Of a stretch of 64,000 bases of DNA, positions 9,001 to 18,000 are shown in pieces. Both the position numbers and the translations under genes were made by a program. The first letter of the stretch is position 1, and every line of letters starts with the position of its first letter. Source of the DNA: Dokdonella_A sp964582225 (lineage in GTDB: Bacteria; Pseudomonadota; Gammaproteobacteria; Xanthomonadales; Rhodanobacteraceae); assembly GCA_964582225.1 (NCBI GenBank), contig CAZORA010000003.1, forward strand, positions 62,001-126,000. The letters run 5' to 3'. Under the pieces are notes generated by a model. The model was not told the DNA's origin and did no database searches. It saw only the letters and a program-made list of their open reading frames with translations.

Positions 9001-9724
9001 CGATCATTCGCGCGGCAGGCGGAAAGCCGATTTCCCGCCAGGCCAGCTGAAGCGCAGCCTCTCGTCCAGAAACCGGGAAACGGTCGATCAACACCGGGGC
9101 CACGCGCTCGCTGCCGAACTGCACCAGGTTGCCGTTCGAGATCCGAAACACCAGCCGCGCGTTGTCGACCGGCACGCCGTCGGAAACCTGTTGGAAGGCG
9201 ATGAACCAGTGCGTGTCGCCCTTGCCGTAGGCGGTGCTGTTGGAAGGATCGAGCGCGAAATCGAGTCCCGCGGTGCCGAGTAGATCTTCGTTTTCGGCAA
9301 TGAAGTCGATCAGCACGGCTTCGACCGTGTCCATATCGACCGCAGCGCCGGCGGCGAGGCCGAGATCACTCACCGTCAATCGGTTGCCGCGGCCGGGAAG
9401 CAGCGGAACTCCGCTGCCCTGGAGCAGATTGGGACGATCGGAGCGCAAATCCTGACGCAGCTCCCAGCTGCCACCGTAGCGCTGCGCAAAACGCGTTGCC
9501 AAGACGCTAGGCGCTGGCGACGAGGCGTCGAAATGCAGGCCGGGTGCGAGTGCCGGTTCAACCTTGAGCTCGGGCGCCAGGAAGGCGCGCTGCAGCCAGT
9601 GCTGCGAACTGAGGTCCGGCTGGATCGCAAACGCCGGCAGCAGAGCCAGCGCAAGCAGGAGCCCCGCAAGCAGGGCGAGCGCGCGAACCGCGCGGCGACG
9701 GGGCGCGTGGGAAGACAGGAACAT
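6029..9724 (-). CDS. Secreted multidomain zinc metallopeptidase (M36 fungalysin-like) with GEVED domain, tandem repeats and FADGFE C-terminal tag
   Basis: A 1231-residue exported protease. In order: Sec signal peptide (LALLAGLLLALALLPAFA), FTP/fungalysin-type propeptide (about residues 50-280), a gluzincin catalytic domain with H481-E-W-G-H485 and a downstream glutamate E502 in GEAVGD, a beta-domain of IG/NEW3 type, a fibronectin III-like domain (LIWTAVAGAAEYDVQVA), a GEVED domain (VYADIDNG ... AYADWNRDGDFND), two tandem 82-residue repeats (GGSVSGLQGTGLVLQLNGG type), and the last residues DRIFADGFEDVP. I chose the ATG at 9724, with GAGGAG 9 nt upstream, over an upstream start because it begins at the signal peptide. 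Likely role: extracellular protein degradation for nutrition. The repeats and tag resemble surface or secretion determinants of Xanthomonadales exoproteins. Confidence 0.93.
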   Translation of the reverse strand: MFLSSHAPRRRAVRALALLAGLLLALALLPAFAIQPDLSSQHWLQRAFLAPELKVEPALAPGLHFDASSPAPSVLATRFAQRYGGSWELRQDLRSDRPNLLQGSGVPLLPGRGNRLTVSDLGLAAGAAVDMDTVEAVLIDFIAENEDLLGTAGLDFALDPSNSTAYGKGDTHWFIAFQQVSDGVPVDNARLVFRISNGNLVQFGSERVAPVLIDRFPVSGREAALQLAWREIGFPPAARMIELRDAGSLRIYPRTPQAEVPGEDFIGAPGSGYEHVLAWRYVFRLADDSATYEVIQDAHTNRVLAVNNLTLNVDATVIGGIYPMTNSDPEVSVPFPFLAVQNGGAKVTDALGMYDYSGGSASTSLDGKYFRMIDGCGSINLSNPSGGDLNLGGSGGTDCVTPGFGGAGNTHASRTGFYHLTRINRKASSWLPANSWLQTKVTANMNVNDTCNASWDGSSMNFYKSGGGCSNTGEIAAVFLHEWGHGLDDNTGGTANENGSGEAVGDIFAFNETKDSCIGPNFRPGVPCYNCDASCTGVRDVNAFSTRGPAVIARPDTVTASAGIGCGRFDCPYYAGGFFPYQGPMGYEGHCESVIASSTGWDLAQTLVDEYGADDGWNEMARVWYGSLVPSKSAYRVASGGTCNPAAQVDGCAASNWYTVFLAADDDDGNLSNSTPNGCRIWDAFDAHGIACGTRPACTSGGAPDFSLVLPVTSASSCAPGSVSYAIDVGTRQGFSAPVTLSVSGVPSGTSASFSVNPVTPGQASSLNLNVGTTTAPGEYILTIDASASGSAGHSASVTLKVFAGTPVAPSLSAPADGAGAQPLNPTLIWTAVAGAAEYDVQVATDAGFGNLVHQSTTSSTQVSVVLQPSTGYWWRVRAKSPCGIGAWSSAWQFTTGTAPFPAPYCPVTFPNGIEPITRVVYADIDNGSPATGGPPLQDFTAVIGHVSAGDSHDLRVEGNTAGNYSTPVKAYADWNRDGDFNDAGESYEIGTLQNSTGVDGQFVEAAVAVPAGLGAGPVRLRVVKRYSTAGDACNSSGYGQAEDYTLMVSAGVGYTVGGSASGLAGAGLVLQLNGAETLPVASDGPFTFSTELADGAAYAVTIAAAPPGQVCSLANASGTIAGADVVDVEVSCSTPTYRVGGSVSGLQGTGLVLQLNGGNDLAITRNGAFAFPLSLADGSAWAVTVSAQPTGQTCAVAGGDGVITGADVNDVTVSCGVSDRIFADGFEDVP

Positions 9725-9906
9725 CGGCGGCTCCTCGATACGGTGGTGCAACGAAACGACATGACGCGGAACCCGCCGTGCTGGGCGGATTCCGATCCCT
9801 GGCAGGAAAATGTAACACGCCGATCGGCAGTGGTTTTGTCGAGCCTGTCGCATTCGATGCAGCGATCGGAATTGACGCTGAATCTGCCGTCTTTGATGAT
9901 GTGCCG

Positions 9907-12294
9907 ATGCGCCGACTCCTGCATTGCGTATTCGCCCTACTCACGGCGGTTCTGCTGGTCGCTTCCGCTTTTGGTGCCGATGCTGCGGTCGACGATATCT
10001 CGGTCACCGCGGCTGGTCACCGGCTGGCCGCCATCCGCAGTCTGCTTGCTGCCGAGACCGGCGAACCGGGAACCTTGGACGAAGCGGATCTGCGGCGACT
10101 GCTGGACGAGGTAGACGGCATCGGCGATGCCGCAAGCGCGCTGATCACCGCGCTTGCTCCGCAGTTGGCGGGTCTCACCGCCCAGGAGCGCGCGCTCGGC
10201 GCGGCCGCTGCCGACGAGGCGGCCCAGGATCCGGCGCAGGCGGAGCGGCGGACCGAACTTGCACGACACCGGGCAGCGCTCGAAGGGGACATCCGGCGCG
10301 CCAGCCTGCTGGCCACGGAGAGCCGGCAGCTACAGAAGGAAATCGCCGAACAGCGCGGGGCCAACCTGCGCGCCCGGATCAGCCAGCACGACGGCACGCC
10401 GCTGCTGCCGAACTTCTGGCATCGCTGCTGGATTGGACTGCAGGCCGATCATTCCCGCCTCGTCGGGTTCCGCGCCGAGATTGCACGGGCGAGCGCAGAG
10501 AGCCTTGCGACCGGCAACTTTCGTTTCCTGCTCGGCTGTCTGCTGATCGGCCTCGCGGTGGTGGTGCTGCTGCGCCGCTATGCACACGCCTGGCTGTTTC
10601 GACTGTGCACGCAGCGTCTACCCGAGGGGCGCCTGCGCCGCTCCGCGTTGGCGACGGCCAGCGTAGCGCTCACCACGCTCGGTATCGGTTTCGGCGTACA
10701 GATCGCGGTCACCGGCCTGACCTGGCAGCGGCCGGGTGCCGGAATCGAGTCCGCGATCGCGGCGACCATCGTCTTTGCGGCCTTTGCTGGCAGCTTCGTA
10801 TTCGCACTCGGACAGGTCGTTCTCTCCCCCACGCGGCCGTCTTGGCGCCTGCTGCGGCTCGATGACGTGCTCGCGCTGCGCCTGCGCTGGATGCCCGCCG
10901 CCTTCGCGGTGTTGATCTTTGCTGCCGTCGTCATCGAGGGCTGCGCGAACATCGCACACCTCGGCTACGCAAGCACGCTGCTCCTGCACCTGCTGTTCAC
11001 GACCCTGGACCTCATCTTGATCGCGTTCACGCTGCGCGCCATCGGACGGCCAGTCGATGCGGACCGCAGCGTGCCCGCAAAGACCTCCCTGGCTGCCCGT
11101 CTGATGCGGGTGTTGGCCTGGTTCGGAGTCGCGCTCAGCCTCGCCGCGGTCGCCACCGGCTACATCCAGTTCGCCCACCTGCTGGCCTCACAGATCGTCT
11201 GGTTCGGAATCGTCGCTGCGCTCGCATGGCTGCTGATTTGCCTGAGCGACGACCTGTTCACCACCTTCCTGTCACCCAACGCGCGCTGGATGCAGCACGG
11301 GACGGCCCTTGAGCCGCGCCTGGTGGAACAGGTCGCAGTGGTCCTGTCGGCGCTCATCCGCACCTTGATCGCGGTCTACGCGCTGCTGCTCTGCCTGGTG
11401 CCCTTCGGCACCGAGCCCCGGGAGATGCTCGGACGCGTGCTGCAGAGCGCGCGCCAGGCCACCGTCGGCGAGCTCGATCTGACGCTCAAGACTCTGTCGA
11501 CCGCGCTGGCCCTGGTGGTGATCGGCCTGTTGGTCGTGGTGGTATTCAAGCGCTGGTTCCTGCTGCGCTTGCTGCCGACGACCCGCATGGACGCCGGCAT
11601 GCGTCACGCGATGGCCACCGTGTTCGGCTGGTTTGGCACGCTGCTGGTGTTTCTGCTCGGACTCTCCACCATCGGGGTCAGTCTGCGCAGCATCGCCTGG
11701 GTTGCCAGCGCACTGTCGGTCGGCATCGGTTTCGGCCTGCGCTCGATCGCCCAAGACTTCATTTCCGGGCTGATGTTGCTGACCGAGCAGCCGATCCGGG
11801 TCGGCGACCGCGTCCTGCTCGACGGCCAGGAGGGAGACGTGCGCCGCATCCGTGTGCGTTCGAGTGAAATCGAGCTGGTGGACCGTTCAACCCTGATCGT
11901 GCCCAACTCCGAGTTCATCACCAAGAACGTGCAGAATCTGAGCCGCAGCAACGACGAGGCACGCGTGGTGATGCTGCTTCCGCTGCCGCTCGACGCCGAC
12001 GTCGAGCGAGTGCGGGCAATCATCTTCGAGGCCATTGCCGGCCAGCCGGCCATCCTCGACAAACCGGCGCCCGCGGTACTGATCGAGGAGCTGCGCGACA
12101 ACGCGATCGTGTTTCGTGTGCACCTCCATATCAGCAACCCGCGGCGGCGCCTGACCACGCGCAGCGAACTGCTGTTCGACCTGCTCTCGCGCCTGCGCGC
12201 CGAGGGCATCGCGCTGGTCGTGCCGCAGGCGTTGGACCTGCGAGCCGCGGCCGATGCAGCGCCGACAGCGGAGGCGGTCCCGACAGTGCGCTGA
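9907..12294 (+). CDS. Mechanosensitive channel, MscS family with N-terminal DUF3772
   Basis: A 795-residue inner-membrane protein. A signal-like N-terminus is followed by a coiled, periplasmic DUF3772-type region (about residues 25-190, rich in ERALGAAAADEAAQ and RRTELARHRAAL), many transmembrane helices, and the MscS core: pore-lining helix SIAWVASALSVGIGFGLR, then SIAQDFISGLMLLTEQPIRVGD and the beta domain IVPNSEFITKNVQNLSR. Such large MscK/YbiO-like proteins release solutes on hypo-osmotic shock. It is divergent from the metallopeptidase. A TTGACG (9872-9877) and GATGAT (9895-9900) pair with a 17-bp spacer would place the transcript start almost at the ATG, so the mRNA may be leaderless; no good ribosome site is visible. 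Confidence 0.9.
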   Translation: MRRLLHCVFALLTAVLLVASAFGADAAVDDISVTAAGHRLAAIRSLLAAETGEPGTLDEADLRRLLDEVDGIGDAASALITALAPQLAGLTAQERALGAAAADEAAQDPAQAERRTELARHRAALEGDIRRASLLATESRQLQKEIAEQRGANLRARISQHDGTPLLPNFWHRCWIGLQADHSRLVGFRAEIARASAESLATGNFRFLLGCLLIGLAVVVLLRRYAHAWLFRLCTQRLPEGRLRRSALATASVALTTLGIGFGVQIAVTGLTWQRPGAGIESAIAATIVFAAFAGSFVFALGQVVLSPTRPSWRLLRLDDVLALRLRWMPAAFAVLIFAAVVIEGCANIAHLGYASTLLLHLLFTTLDLILIAFTLRAIGRPVDADRSVPAKTSLAARLMRVLAWFGVALSLAAVATGYIQFAHLLASQIVWFGIVAALAWLLICLSDDLFTTFLSPNARWMQHGTALEPRLVEQVAVVLSALIRTLIAVYALLLCLVPFGTEPREMLGRVLQSARQATVGELDLTLKTLSTALALVVIGLLVVVVFKRWFLLRLLPTTRMDAGMRHAMATVFGWFGTLLVFLLGLSTIGVSLRSIAWVASALSVGIGFGLRSIAQDFISGLMLLTEQPIRVGDRVLLDGQEGDVRRIRVRSSEIELVDRSTLIVPNSEFITKNVQNLSRSNDEARVVMLLPLPLDADVERVRAIIFEAIAGQPAILDKPAPAVLIEELRDNAIVFRVHLHISNPRRRLTTRSELLFDLLSRLRAEGIALVVPQALDLRAAADAAPTAEAVPTVR

Positions 12295-12398
12295 GTGCTG
12301 CGCGGCAACCTGCACGGCGTCTGACTTCGCCGCTTGGCTCACGGTCGGGCCTCATGGATCAGGTGAAGGTGACGTTACGAACCCCGCGAACAGCCAGA

Positions 12399-12429
12399 CT
12401 GACAGCCGGTGTCGACATGAAGTTATACT
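12399..12429 (+). promoter_or_regulatory. Candidate promoter of the cytochrome c pair
   Basis: TATACT (12424-12429) is a good -10 box, with CTGACA (12399-12404) upstream at a wide 19-bp spacing. The predicted start would leave about 35 nt of leader before the first cytochrome gene. Confidence 0.4.
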
Positions 12430-12472
12430 GCGGCGAATTGTCGCGCCCCTCGAACCATAGCCGGAACCAGCC

Positions 12473-12793
12473 ATGTCCCGAACGCTTCTGCTCGTTCTCG
12501 TTTTGCTGACAACCCCCGCTTTCGCCGCCGCAGACGCGCGGGGCGACGCCGCCGCCGGCAAGACATTGGCCTACACCTGCTCCGGCTGCCACGGCGTCAC
12601 CGGTTGGAAGAACCCCTACCCCAACTATCACGTGCCGAAGATCGGCGGCCAGAATTACGAATATCTGGTCAGCGCGCTCACTGAATATCGCGATGGCGGG
12701 CGCAAGCACCCGACCATGAATCTGCAGGGGCAGGCGCTGGGCGACGCCGAGATTCACGATATCGCCGCCTTTCTTGCCGGGCTGCAACCCTGA
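12473..12793 (+). CDS. Periplasmic monohaem cytochrome c, half-c4 type (first of pair)
   Basis: A 106-residue class I cytochrome c. Residues 1-18 are a signal peptide (TTPAFA). Haem is attached at C36-S-G-C39-H40, and the methionine ligand is in HPTMNLQG. The segment GGQNYEYLVSALTEYRDG and the ending DAEIHDIAAFLAGL are those of one half of dihaem cytochrome c4. It is followed 105 bp later by a second monohaem gene of the same build. Likely role: soluble electron carrier from the bc1 complex to a terminal oxidase such as the cbb3 enzyme encoded at 48.9-52.1 kb. Confidence 0.9.
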   Translation: MSRTLLLVLVLLTTPAFAAADARGDAAAGKTLAYTCSGCHGVTGWKNPYPNYHVPKIGGQNYEYLVSALTEYRDGGRKHPTMNLQGQALGDAEIHDIAAFLAGLQP

Positions 12794-12898
12794 ACCGGCC
12801 GGCGCAGACGGCGTGGCCGTGCAGGCCGGTTCCGCCGCTTCGCTGACCGATTTCGTGCCGGAATTCGGATACTCACCATCGTGCAGGACCCAAACACC

Positions 12899-13255
12899 AT
12901 GAAACCGCTGCTAGCCGTCGCGCTGCTCACTGCCTCCGTGTTCGTTTCCGGCGTCGCCTTCGCGGCCAAGCCCGACCTCGACGCTGGAAAGACCACGGCC
13001 GCCGTCTGCCAAGCCTGCCACGGCACCGACGGCAACGCGGAGATCGATCCCCAATACCCACGCCTGGCAGGTCAGTACGCCGACTACCTGATCCGCGCTC
13101 TACGCGAATACAAAAGCGGCGGGCGCAGCAACCCGATCATGCAGGGCTTCGTCGCTTCACTGTCCGACGAGGACATTGTCAATGTGGCGAGCTATTTCTC
13201 GAGCCTGCCCGACGGCAAGCTGACTGACCTCACCGGGCGCATGCAGGGCGATTGA
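12899..13255 (+). CDS. Periplasmic monohaem cytochrome c, half-c4 type (second of pair)
   Basis: A 118-residue class I cytochrome c with a signal peptide ending AFAA, haem motif C37-Q-A-C40-H41, and methionine ligand in NPIMQGFV. The core YPRLAGQYADYLIRALREYKSG is typical of cytochrome c4, and it is plainly a sister of the gene before it. I use the ATG at 12899; an in-frame GTG six codons earlier would give an unlikely extension of the signal peptide. The two genes together would equal the usual dihaem protein, but each has its own signal peptide, so the halves are exported separately. Confidence 0.9.
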   Translation: MKPLLAVALLTASVFVSGVAFAAKPDLDAGKTTAAVCQACHGTDGNAEIDPQYPRLAGQYADYLIRALREYKSGGRSNPIMQGFVASLSDEDIVNVASYFSSLPDGKLTDLTGRMQGD

Positions 13256-13272
13256 GCCGGGAGCAGGGAACG

Positions 13273-13623
13273 ATGTCGGCATCGAGCATCGAGGCGCTGT
13301 GCACCACCCACTGCGAACCGCGGCGTGGCGCAGCGGCCCGCATCGCCACCGATCAGCGCGACGAACTGCTGGCCCAGCTGTCCGGCTGGCAGCTCGAAGC
13401 CGGCGGTGCAGCGATCTGCAAGGAGTTCGTGTTCGTCGACTACTTTCACACCATGGCCTTCGTCAACGCAGTGGCTTCGATCGCGCATCGCGAAGACCAT
13501 CATCCCGACCTCGAGGTGCACTACGGTCGCTGCCTGGTGCGCTACTCGACGCACGATGCGGGCGGTCTATCGTTGAATGATTTCATCTGCGCGGCGCGAG
13601 TCGAGGACCTGCTCGCCCGCTGA
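13273..13623 (+). CDS. phhB: 4a-hydroxytetrahydrobiopterin (pterin-4a-carbinolamine) dehydratase
   Basis: A 116-residue cytosolic enzyme that dehydrates the pterin carbinolamine formed by phenylalanine hydroxylase, regenerating the cofactor. The signature is complete: FVDYFHTMAFVNAVASIAH, then EDHHPDLEVHYGRC with the catalytic histidines, and STHDAGGLSLNDF. Length matches PhhB. The ATG has AGGGA 5 nt upstream. No phenylalanine hydroxylase gene is in the window; PhhB also occurs away from phhA, where it may serve other pterin chemistry or regulation. It starts 17 bp after the second cytochrome c gene and may be read from the same transcript. Confidence 0.94.
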   Translation: MSASSIEALCTTHCEPRRGAAARIATDQRDELLAQLSGWQLEAGGAAICKEFVFVDYFHTMAFVNAVASIAHREDHHPDLEVHYGRCLVRYSTHDAGGLSLNDFICAARVEDLLAR

Positions 13624-13638
13624 AGCCGCGCCCCCCCG

Positions 13639-14658
13639 TCAGTGAGGCACCTTTCCGCCGCGCCGGCGGCGGGGCGCCCTTGCTGCTGCCGGCGAAGTGC
13701 CCTGCAGCCGATCGAGCACGGCCGCCAGCTCCGGCGGCAGCGGGGCGCTGAAGGCGAAACGCTTGTCGCCCAGCTCGAACTCGAAGCGCGCCGCATGCAG
13801 AAAGAGCCGATGCAGGCCGCGCCCACGCATTTCGCGATTGAAGTCCCTTGCGCCATATTTTTCGTCGCCGGCGAGCGGGTGGCCGATATGCTGCGCGTGC
13901 ACCCGAATCTGATGCGTGCGCCCGGTGTCCAGCGCCACTTCGACGAAGCTCGCTTCGCGGTAGCGTTCGACCTCGACGAAACGCGAGCGTGACGGTTTGC
14001 CGTGCGCGGTGTCGACCCGCACCATGCGCTCTCCACCCTGCAACACGAACTTGCGCAGCGGCACGTCAACGTCGATCCGGCTTTGCGGCAGCGCCCCGCT
14101 CAGCAGCGCCAGATAGCGCTTGAGCGCGCGTCCCTCACGAATCGCCTTCTGCAGCGCGAGCAGCGCCGCACGCCGGCGCGCGAGCACCAGCACGCCGCTG
14201 GTGTCACGGTCGAGCCGGTGCGCGAGCTCCAGGCTGTCGCGCGGCCGCGCCGCCCGCATCAACTCGATGGCACCAAAGCTGACCCCGCTGCCGCCGTGGC
14301 TGGCCAGCCCCGACGGCTTGTCGATCACCAGGAAATCACGGTCCTCGTGGATGATCGCTGCCTGCACCTCGGCCAGATGCGAATTCGATGGCACCGCCGC
14401 CGGCGCGACTGGCGCCAAACGCAGCGGCGGAATGCGCACTTCGTCGTTGACGGCAAGGCGCTGATCGGGTTTCGCCCGGCGGCCGTTGACCCGCACCTCT
14501 CCGCTCCGGCAAATGCGATAGATGAGGCTGCGCGGAACGCCCTTGAGCTGCGCCGCGAGAAAATTGTCCAGGCGCTGGTCGTGTCTTTCTTCCGGCACGC
14601 GCACGTGGCGCACCTGCGGTGCAGCGCCAGCGCGCGAAGCCGAAGTCTCGGTGTTCAT
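13639..14658 (-). CDS. rluC: 23S rRNA pseudouridine synthase RluC
   Basis: A 339-residue RluA-family enzyme that makes pseudouridines in domain V of 23S rRNA (955, 2504, 2580 in E. coli). The N-terminal S4 RNA-binding domain (RLDNFLAAQLKGVPRSLIYRICRSGEVRVNG) is followed by the catalytic domain with HRLDRDTSGVLVLA, which holds the catalytic aspartate, and TGRTHQIRVHAQHIGHPLAGDEKYG. The C-terminal tail is basic (RAPRRRRGGKVPH). It is divergent from rne, the classical gammaproteobacterial arrangement, which argues for RluC over RluD. The start chosen at 14658 leaves a 373-bp gap to rne; a longer frame upstream runs antisense through the rne leader and is unlikely. Confidence 0.94.
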   Translation of the reverse strand: MNTETSASRAGAAPQVRHVRVPEERHDQRLDNFLAAQLKGVPRSLIYRICRSGEVRVNGRRAKPDQRLAVNDEVRIPPLRLAPVAPAAVPSNSHLAEVQAAIIHEDRDFLVIDKPSGLASHGGSGVSFGAIELMRAARPRDSLELAHRLDRDTSGVLVLARRRAALLALQKAIREGRALKRYLALLSGALPQSRIDVDVPLRKFVLQGGERMVRVDTAHGKPSRSRFVEVERYREASFVEVALDTGRTHQIRVHAQHIGHPLAGDEKYGARDFNREMRGRGLHRLFLHAARFEFELGDKRFAFSAPLPPELAAVLDRLQGTSPAAARAPRRRRGGKVPH

Positions 14659-14760
14659 TGAAAATTTCACTTGCGTACTGATATGCTGCGCCTGCGCATT
14701 GCGTCGTTTCCGGGCCATCCGCGGAGCCGGCAACAGTCTGACGCACGCGTCCATCACTTC

Positions 14761-14995
14761 CTTTCGCGTTCTTCGCGCGCGATGCGCTCCCCTGGGGAGC
14801 GGCGCGCGATGGCGAAAGCGCATCGTAATGGCTCGAGTCGCGGATTGCTCGCCGCCGTCAAGGCGACGCCAATCCGCGGGTGCGCTTGAACGAACCATTG
14901 AAACCGGCGCGCGGAAGCGCCGGCGTGAAAAACAGGAGCGCACCTGCCGCCTCATCCTCGCGGACGAGGCGCGCAGCGCGAGGTTCGCGCTGCGC
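14761..14995 (+). promoter_or_regulatory. Structured 5' leader of rne with four hairpins
   Basis: Four inverted repeats lie between rluC and rne. Hairpin 1 (14761-14818) has three nested stems: CTTTCGC/GCGAAAG, CGCGCGC/GCGCGCG and GCTCCC/GGGAGC. Hairpin 2 (14904-14923) is CCGGCGC/GCGCCGG. Hairpin 3 (14956-14969) is CCTCG/CGAGG with a CGGA loop. Hairpin 4 (14971-14995) is an 11-bp perfect stem with a GGT loop, ending 36 nt before the ATG. In E. coli, stem-loops of the rne leader let RNase E destroy its own mRNA; the same feedback is likely here, though the sequences are not alike. Confidence 0.65.
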
Positions 14996-15031
14996 CAGCG
15001 GCAGTCGAGCGCCGACCAAGGAATCGACACA

Positions 15032-18000
15032 ATGAAGCGTATGTTGATCAACGCAACTCAGCGGGAAGAGTTGCGCGTAGCTATCGTGGACGGCCAGAGC
15101 CTGTACGACCTCGATATCGAAATCCCATCCCGAGAGCAGAAGAAGTCCAACATCTACAAGGCGCGCATCACCCGCGTCGAACCCTCGCTCGAAGCCTGCT
15201 TCGTCGACTATGGAGCCGACCGCCACGGTTTCCTGCCGCTCAAGGAAATCGCCAGCGAGTATTTCCCGCCCGGGCTCAGCGCCAGCAAGGCGGGCATTCG
15301 TGAGCTGATCAAGGAAGGCCAGCAACTGATCGTGCAGGTCGAAAAGGAAGAGCGCGGCAACAAGGGCGCTGCCCTGACCACCTACATCAGCCTCGCCGGG
15401 CGCTATCTGGTGTTGATGCCGAACAGCCCAAAAGTCGGCGGCGTATCGCGCCGCATCGAGGGCGAAGACCGGCAGAACATCAAGGAAGCACTCGACCATC
15501 TCCAGCTGCCCGACGGCATGGGCCTGATCGTGCGCACCGCCGGCATGGGCCGCGACGCCGAAGAGCTGCAGTGGGATCTCGACTACCTGCTGCAGCTGTG
15601 GAAGGCGATCCACGAAGCCGCCGTGGCGAAGAGCGCACCTTTCCTCATCTATCAGGAATCCCGCCTCATCATCCGCGCGCTGCGCGATTACTTGCGGGGC
15701 GACATCGGCGAAATCCTGATCGATCAGGAGGAGCTCTACGCAGATGCCCGCGAGTTCATGCAGCAGGTGATGCCGGGCAACCTGCGGAAGCTCAAGCTGT
15801 ACCAGGATGCGGCGCCGCTGTTCTCGCGCTTCCAGATCGAAACCCAGATCGAGAGCGCCTTCGATCGCACCGTGCGCCTGCCTTCGGGTGGCTCGATCGT
15901 GATCGACCAGACCGAAGCGCTAACCGCGATCGACATCAACTCGGCGCGCGCCACCAAGGGCAGCGACATCGAGGAAACCGCGTTCAACACCAACTGCGAG
16001 GCGGCCGTGGAAATCGCCCGCCAGCTGCGCATCCGCGACGCCGGTGGCTTGATCGTGATCGACTTCATCGACATGGACAGTCCACGCCATCAGCGTGAAG
16101 TAGAAGACAAACTCAAAGACGCTCTCAAACTCGATCGCGCGCGGGTGCAGGTCGGGCGCATTTCGCGCTTCGGCCTCCTCGAGATGTCGCGCCAGCGCCT
16201 GCGGCCGAGTCTTGACGAATCGACCCAGATCGTCTGCCCGCGCTGCGACGGCCACGGCCACATCCGCAGCGTCGAATCGCTCTCGCTTTCCGCGCTGCGC
16301 CTGGTGGAAGAACACGCGATGAAGGACAGCACCGGTCAGGTGCTGGTACAGGCCCCGCCGAGCGTCGCGAACTTCCTGCTCAACGAGAAACGTCGCCAGC
16401 TGAGCGAAATCGAGGCGCGCCACAAGGTGGCGATCATCGTCGTCGCCGACGCCAAGCTGGAAACCCCCCAGCTCGAAATCCAGCGCCTGCGCGCGAGTGA
16501 GACGGGCGAGGAGGTCCGGCCCAGCTATCAGCGCACCACGCCGGTGGAACTCACCCCACTGCCGCAGATGCTGCAGCCCGGAGAGGAACCCGAACACCCG
16601 GCAGTTGCCGGAATCGTCCGCAGCACGCCCGCCCCGCTGCGCGAAGAACCGCTCACGCCGCCCGCGCCTGCGCCCGTGGCCGCGGCGCCGGCTACCGCGA
16701 CTGGAGGCGGTTTGATCGCCCGTCTGCTAGGCTGGTTCCGCACTTCGACACCGGCGGCTCCGGCGGCGCAGACCACCACATCGAGCCCCAGGCGCGCCAG
16801 CGCGACCAAGCGCACACCGAGTACGACGCGGGCCAGCAGCTCGCGAAGCGGAACCAAGCCGCGCCCAGAGCCCCGCTCGACGTCGACGCCGCAGAACGCC
16901 AACGGGCGCGCGGCACGCAGCTCAGGTGGCAGCACGAAAGCCCCCTCGCCGCGGGCTGCGCGGCGCGGAGAGCCGACCTCGCCGCGCAACGAAGAGCGCC
17001 GCGAGCCTGAACGGGAAGCACCGCTCGCCACCAGCATCGCGATCGTGCCGCAGAGCAAACCCGTCGCGGCACCGGAGCCCGAGCGGCCCGCGTCGGTGCT
17101 GCCCGCCGAGGACGCGAGCAGCGCATCGATAGCCGAGGAAACGCGCGCGCGACGACGCGGTCGACGCGGCGGGCGCCGCCGGCGCAAGGACCCGCTGAGC
17201 GCGGCAGAAGAAGCGGCGAACGTTGCGTCGGGGAACGTCGAGGTGGAGTCCGCAACGCCCTCCCAGCAGCACGCCGAGCCCGCCGCACCCGTAGACCGCC
17301 CGGCTTCCGCACGACAGACGGACCAGACGCTGGAGCCGCGCAGGGAACCTTCGCCAAACGCGGCGGTCGCCACGGCCGCCGCTTCCGCACCGACAGCCCA
17401 GAGCACGTCGCAGGCGCAGCCCGCAACCGAGGCGAAACATCCGCCAGCAAGCGAACTCCCGCCGGCGGTGCCACATCGGACGCCGGAGCCCGCGCGGCCG
17501 CCGGCCGCGAACGCGCCGGCTCCAAGCGCGGCTGCGCCGGCACAACCAGCTGCCCCGTTGGTACGCGAGCCGGCCGCGACCGCTGCGCAGGCGTCCTCGG
17601 CAACGCACGAGGCTCGCCCCGCGCTTGCGCAAGCAGCACCGACGGAGAGCGGTACGCCATCGCGGGAACCTGCGTCGATTGCCTCGAGCAGCGCACCAGC
17701 GCGCAGCGCGGCGGAGACTCCACCGGGCAGCGAAAACGTGCGTCAGACCAATCCCGCCGCCCGAGGCGGAGCAGCGGCCACCGAACGGGCGAACCCGGCG
17801 CGCCACAGCGCGGACCCGACCAAACCTGCCGTGGCCAAGGCCCCAACGACGCCTGCAGAGCCGAACCCCACTCGCCCGCATCCGACCTTTGGCCAGGGCA
17901 CGCCGCCGACCGGCGCAGCGCCGGCGCCCACCGTCACGCCGATTGCACGCGCCGTCGCTTCCGGCATTGCCGACATGCTCGCAGTGCGCAATCAGGCACC

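Noticed and set aside
6866..9283. An 805-codon plus-strand open frame inside the secreted metallopeptidase gene
   Set aside because: Fully antisense to a clear multidomain protease, with His/Arg/Gly-rich composition typical of a shadow frame.
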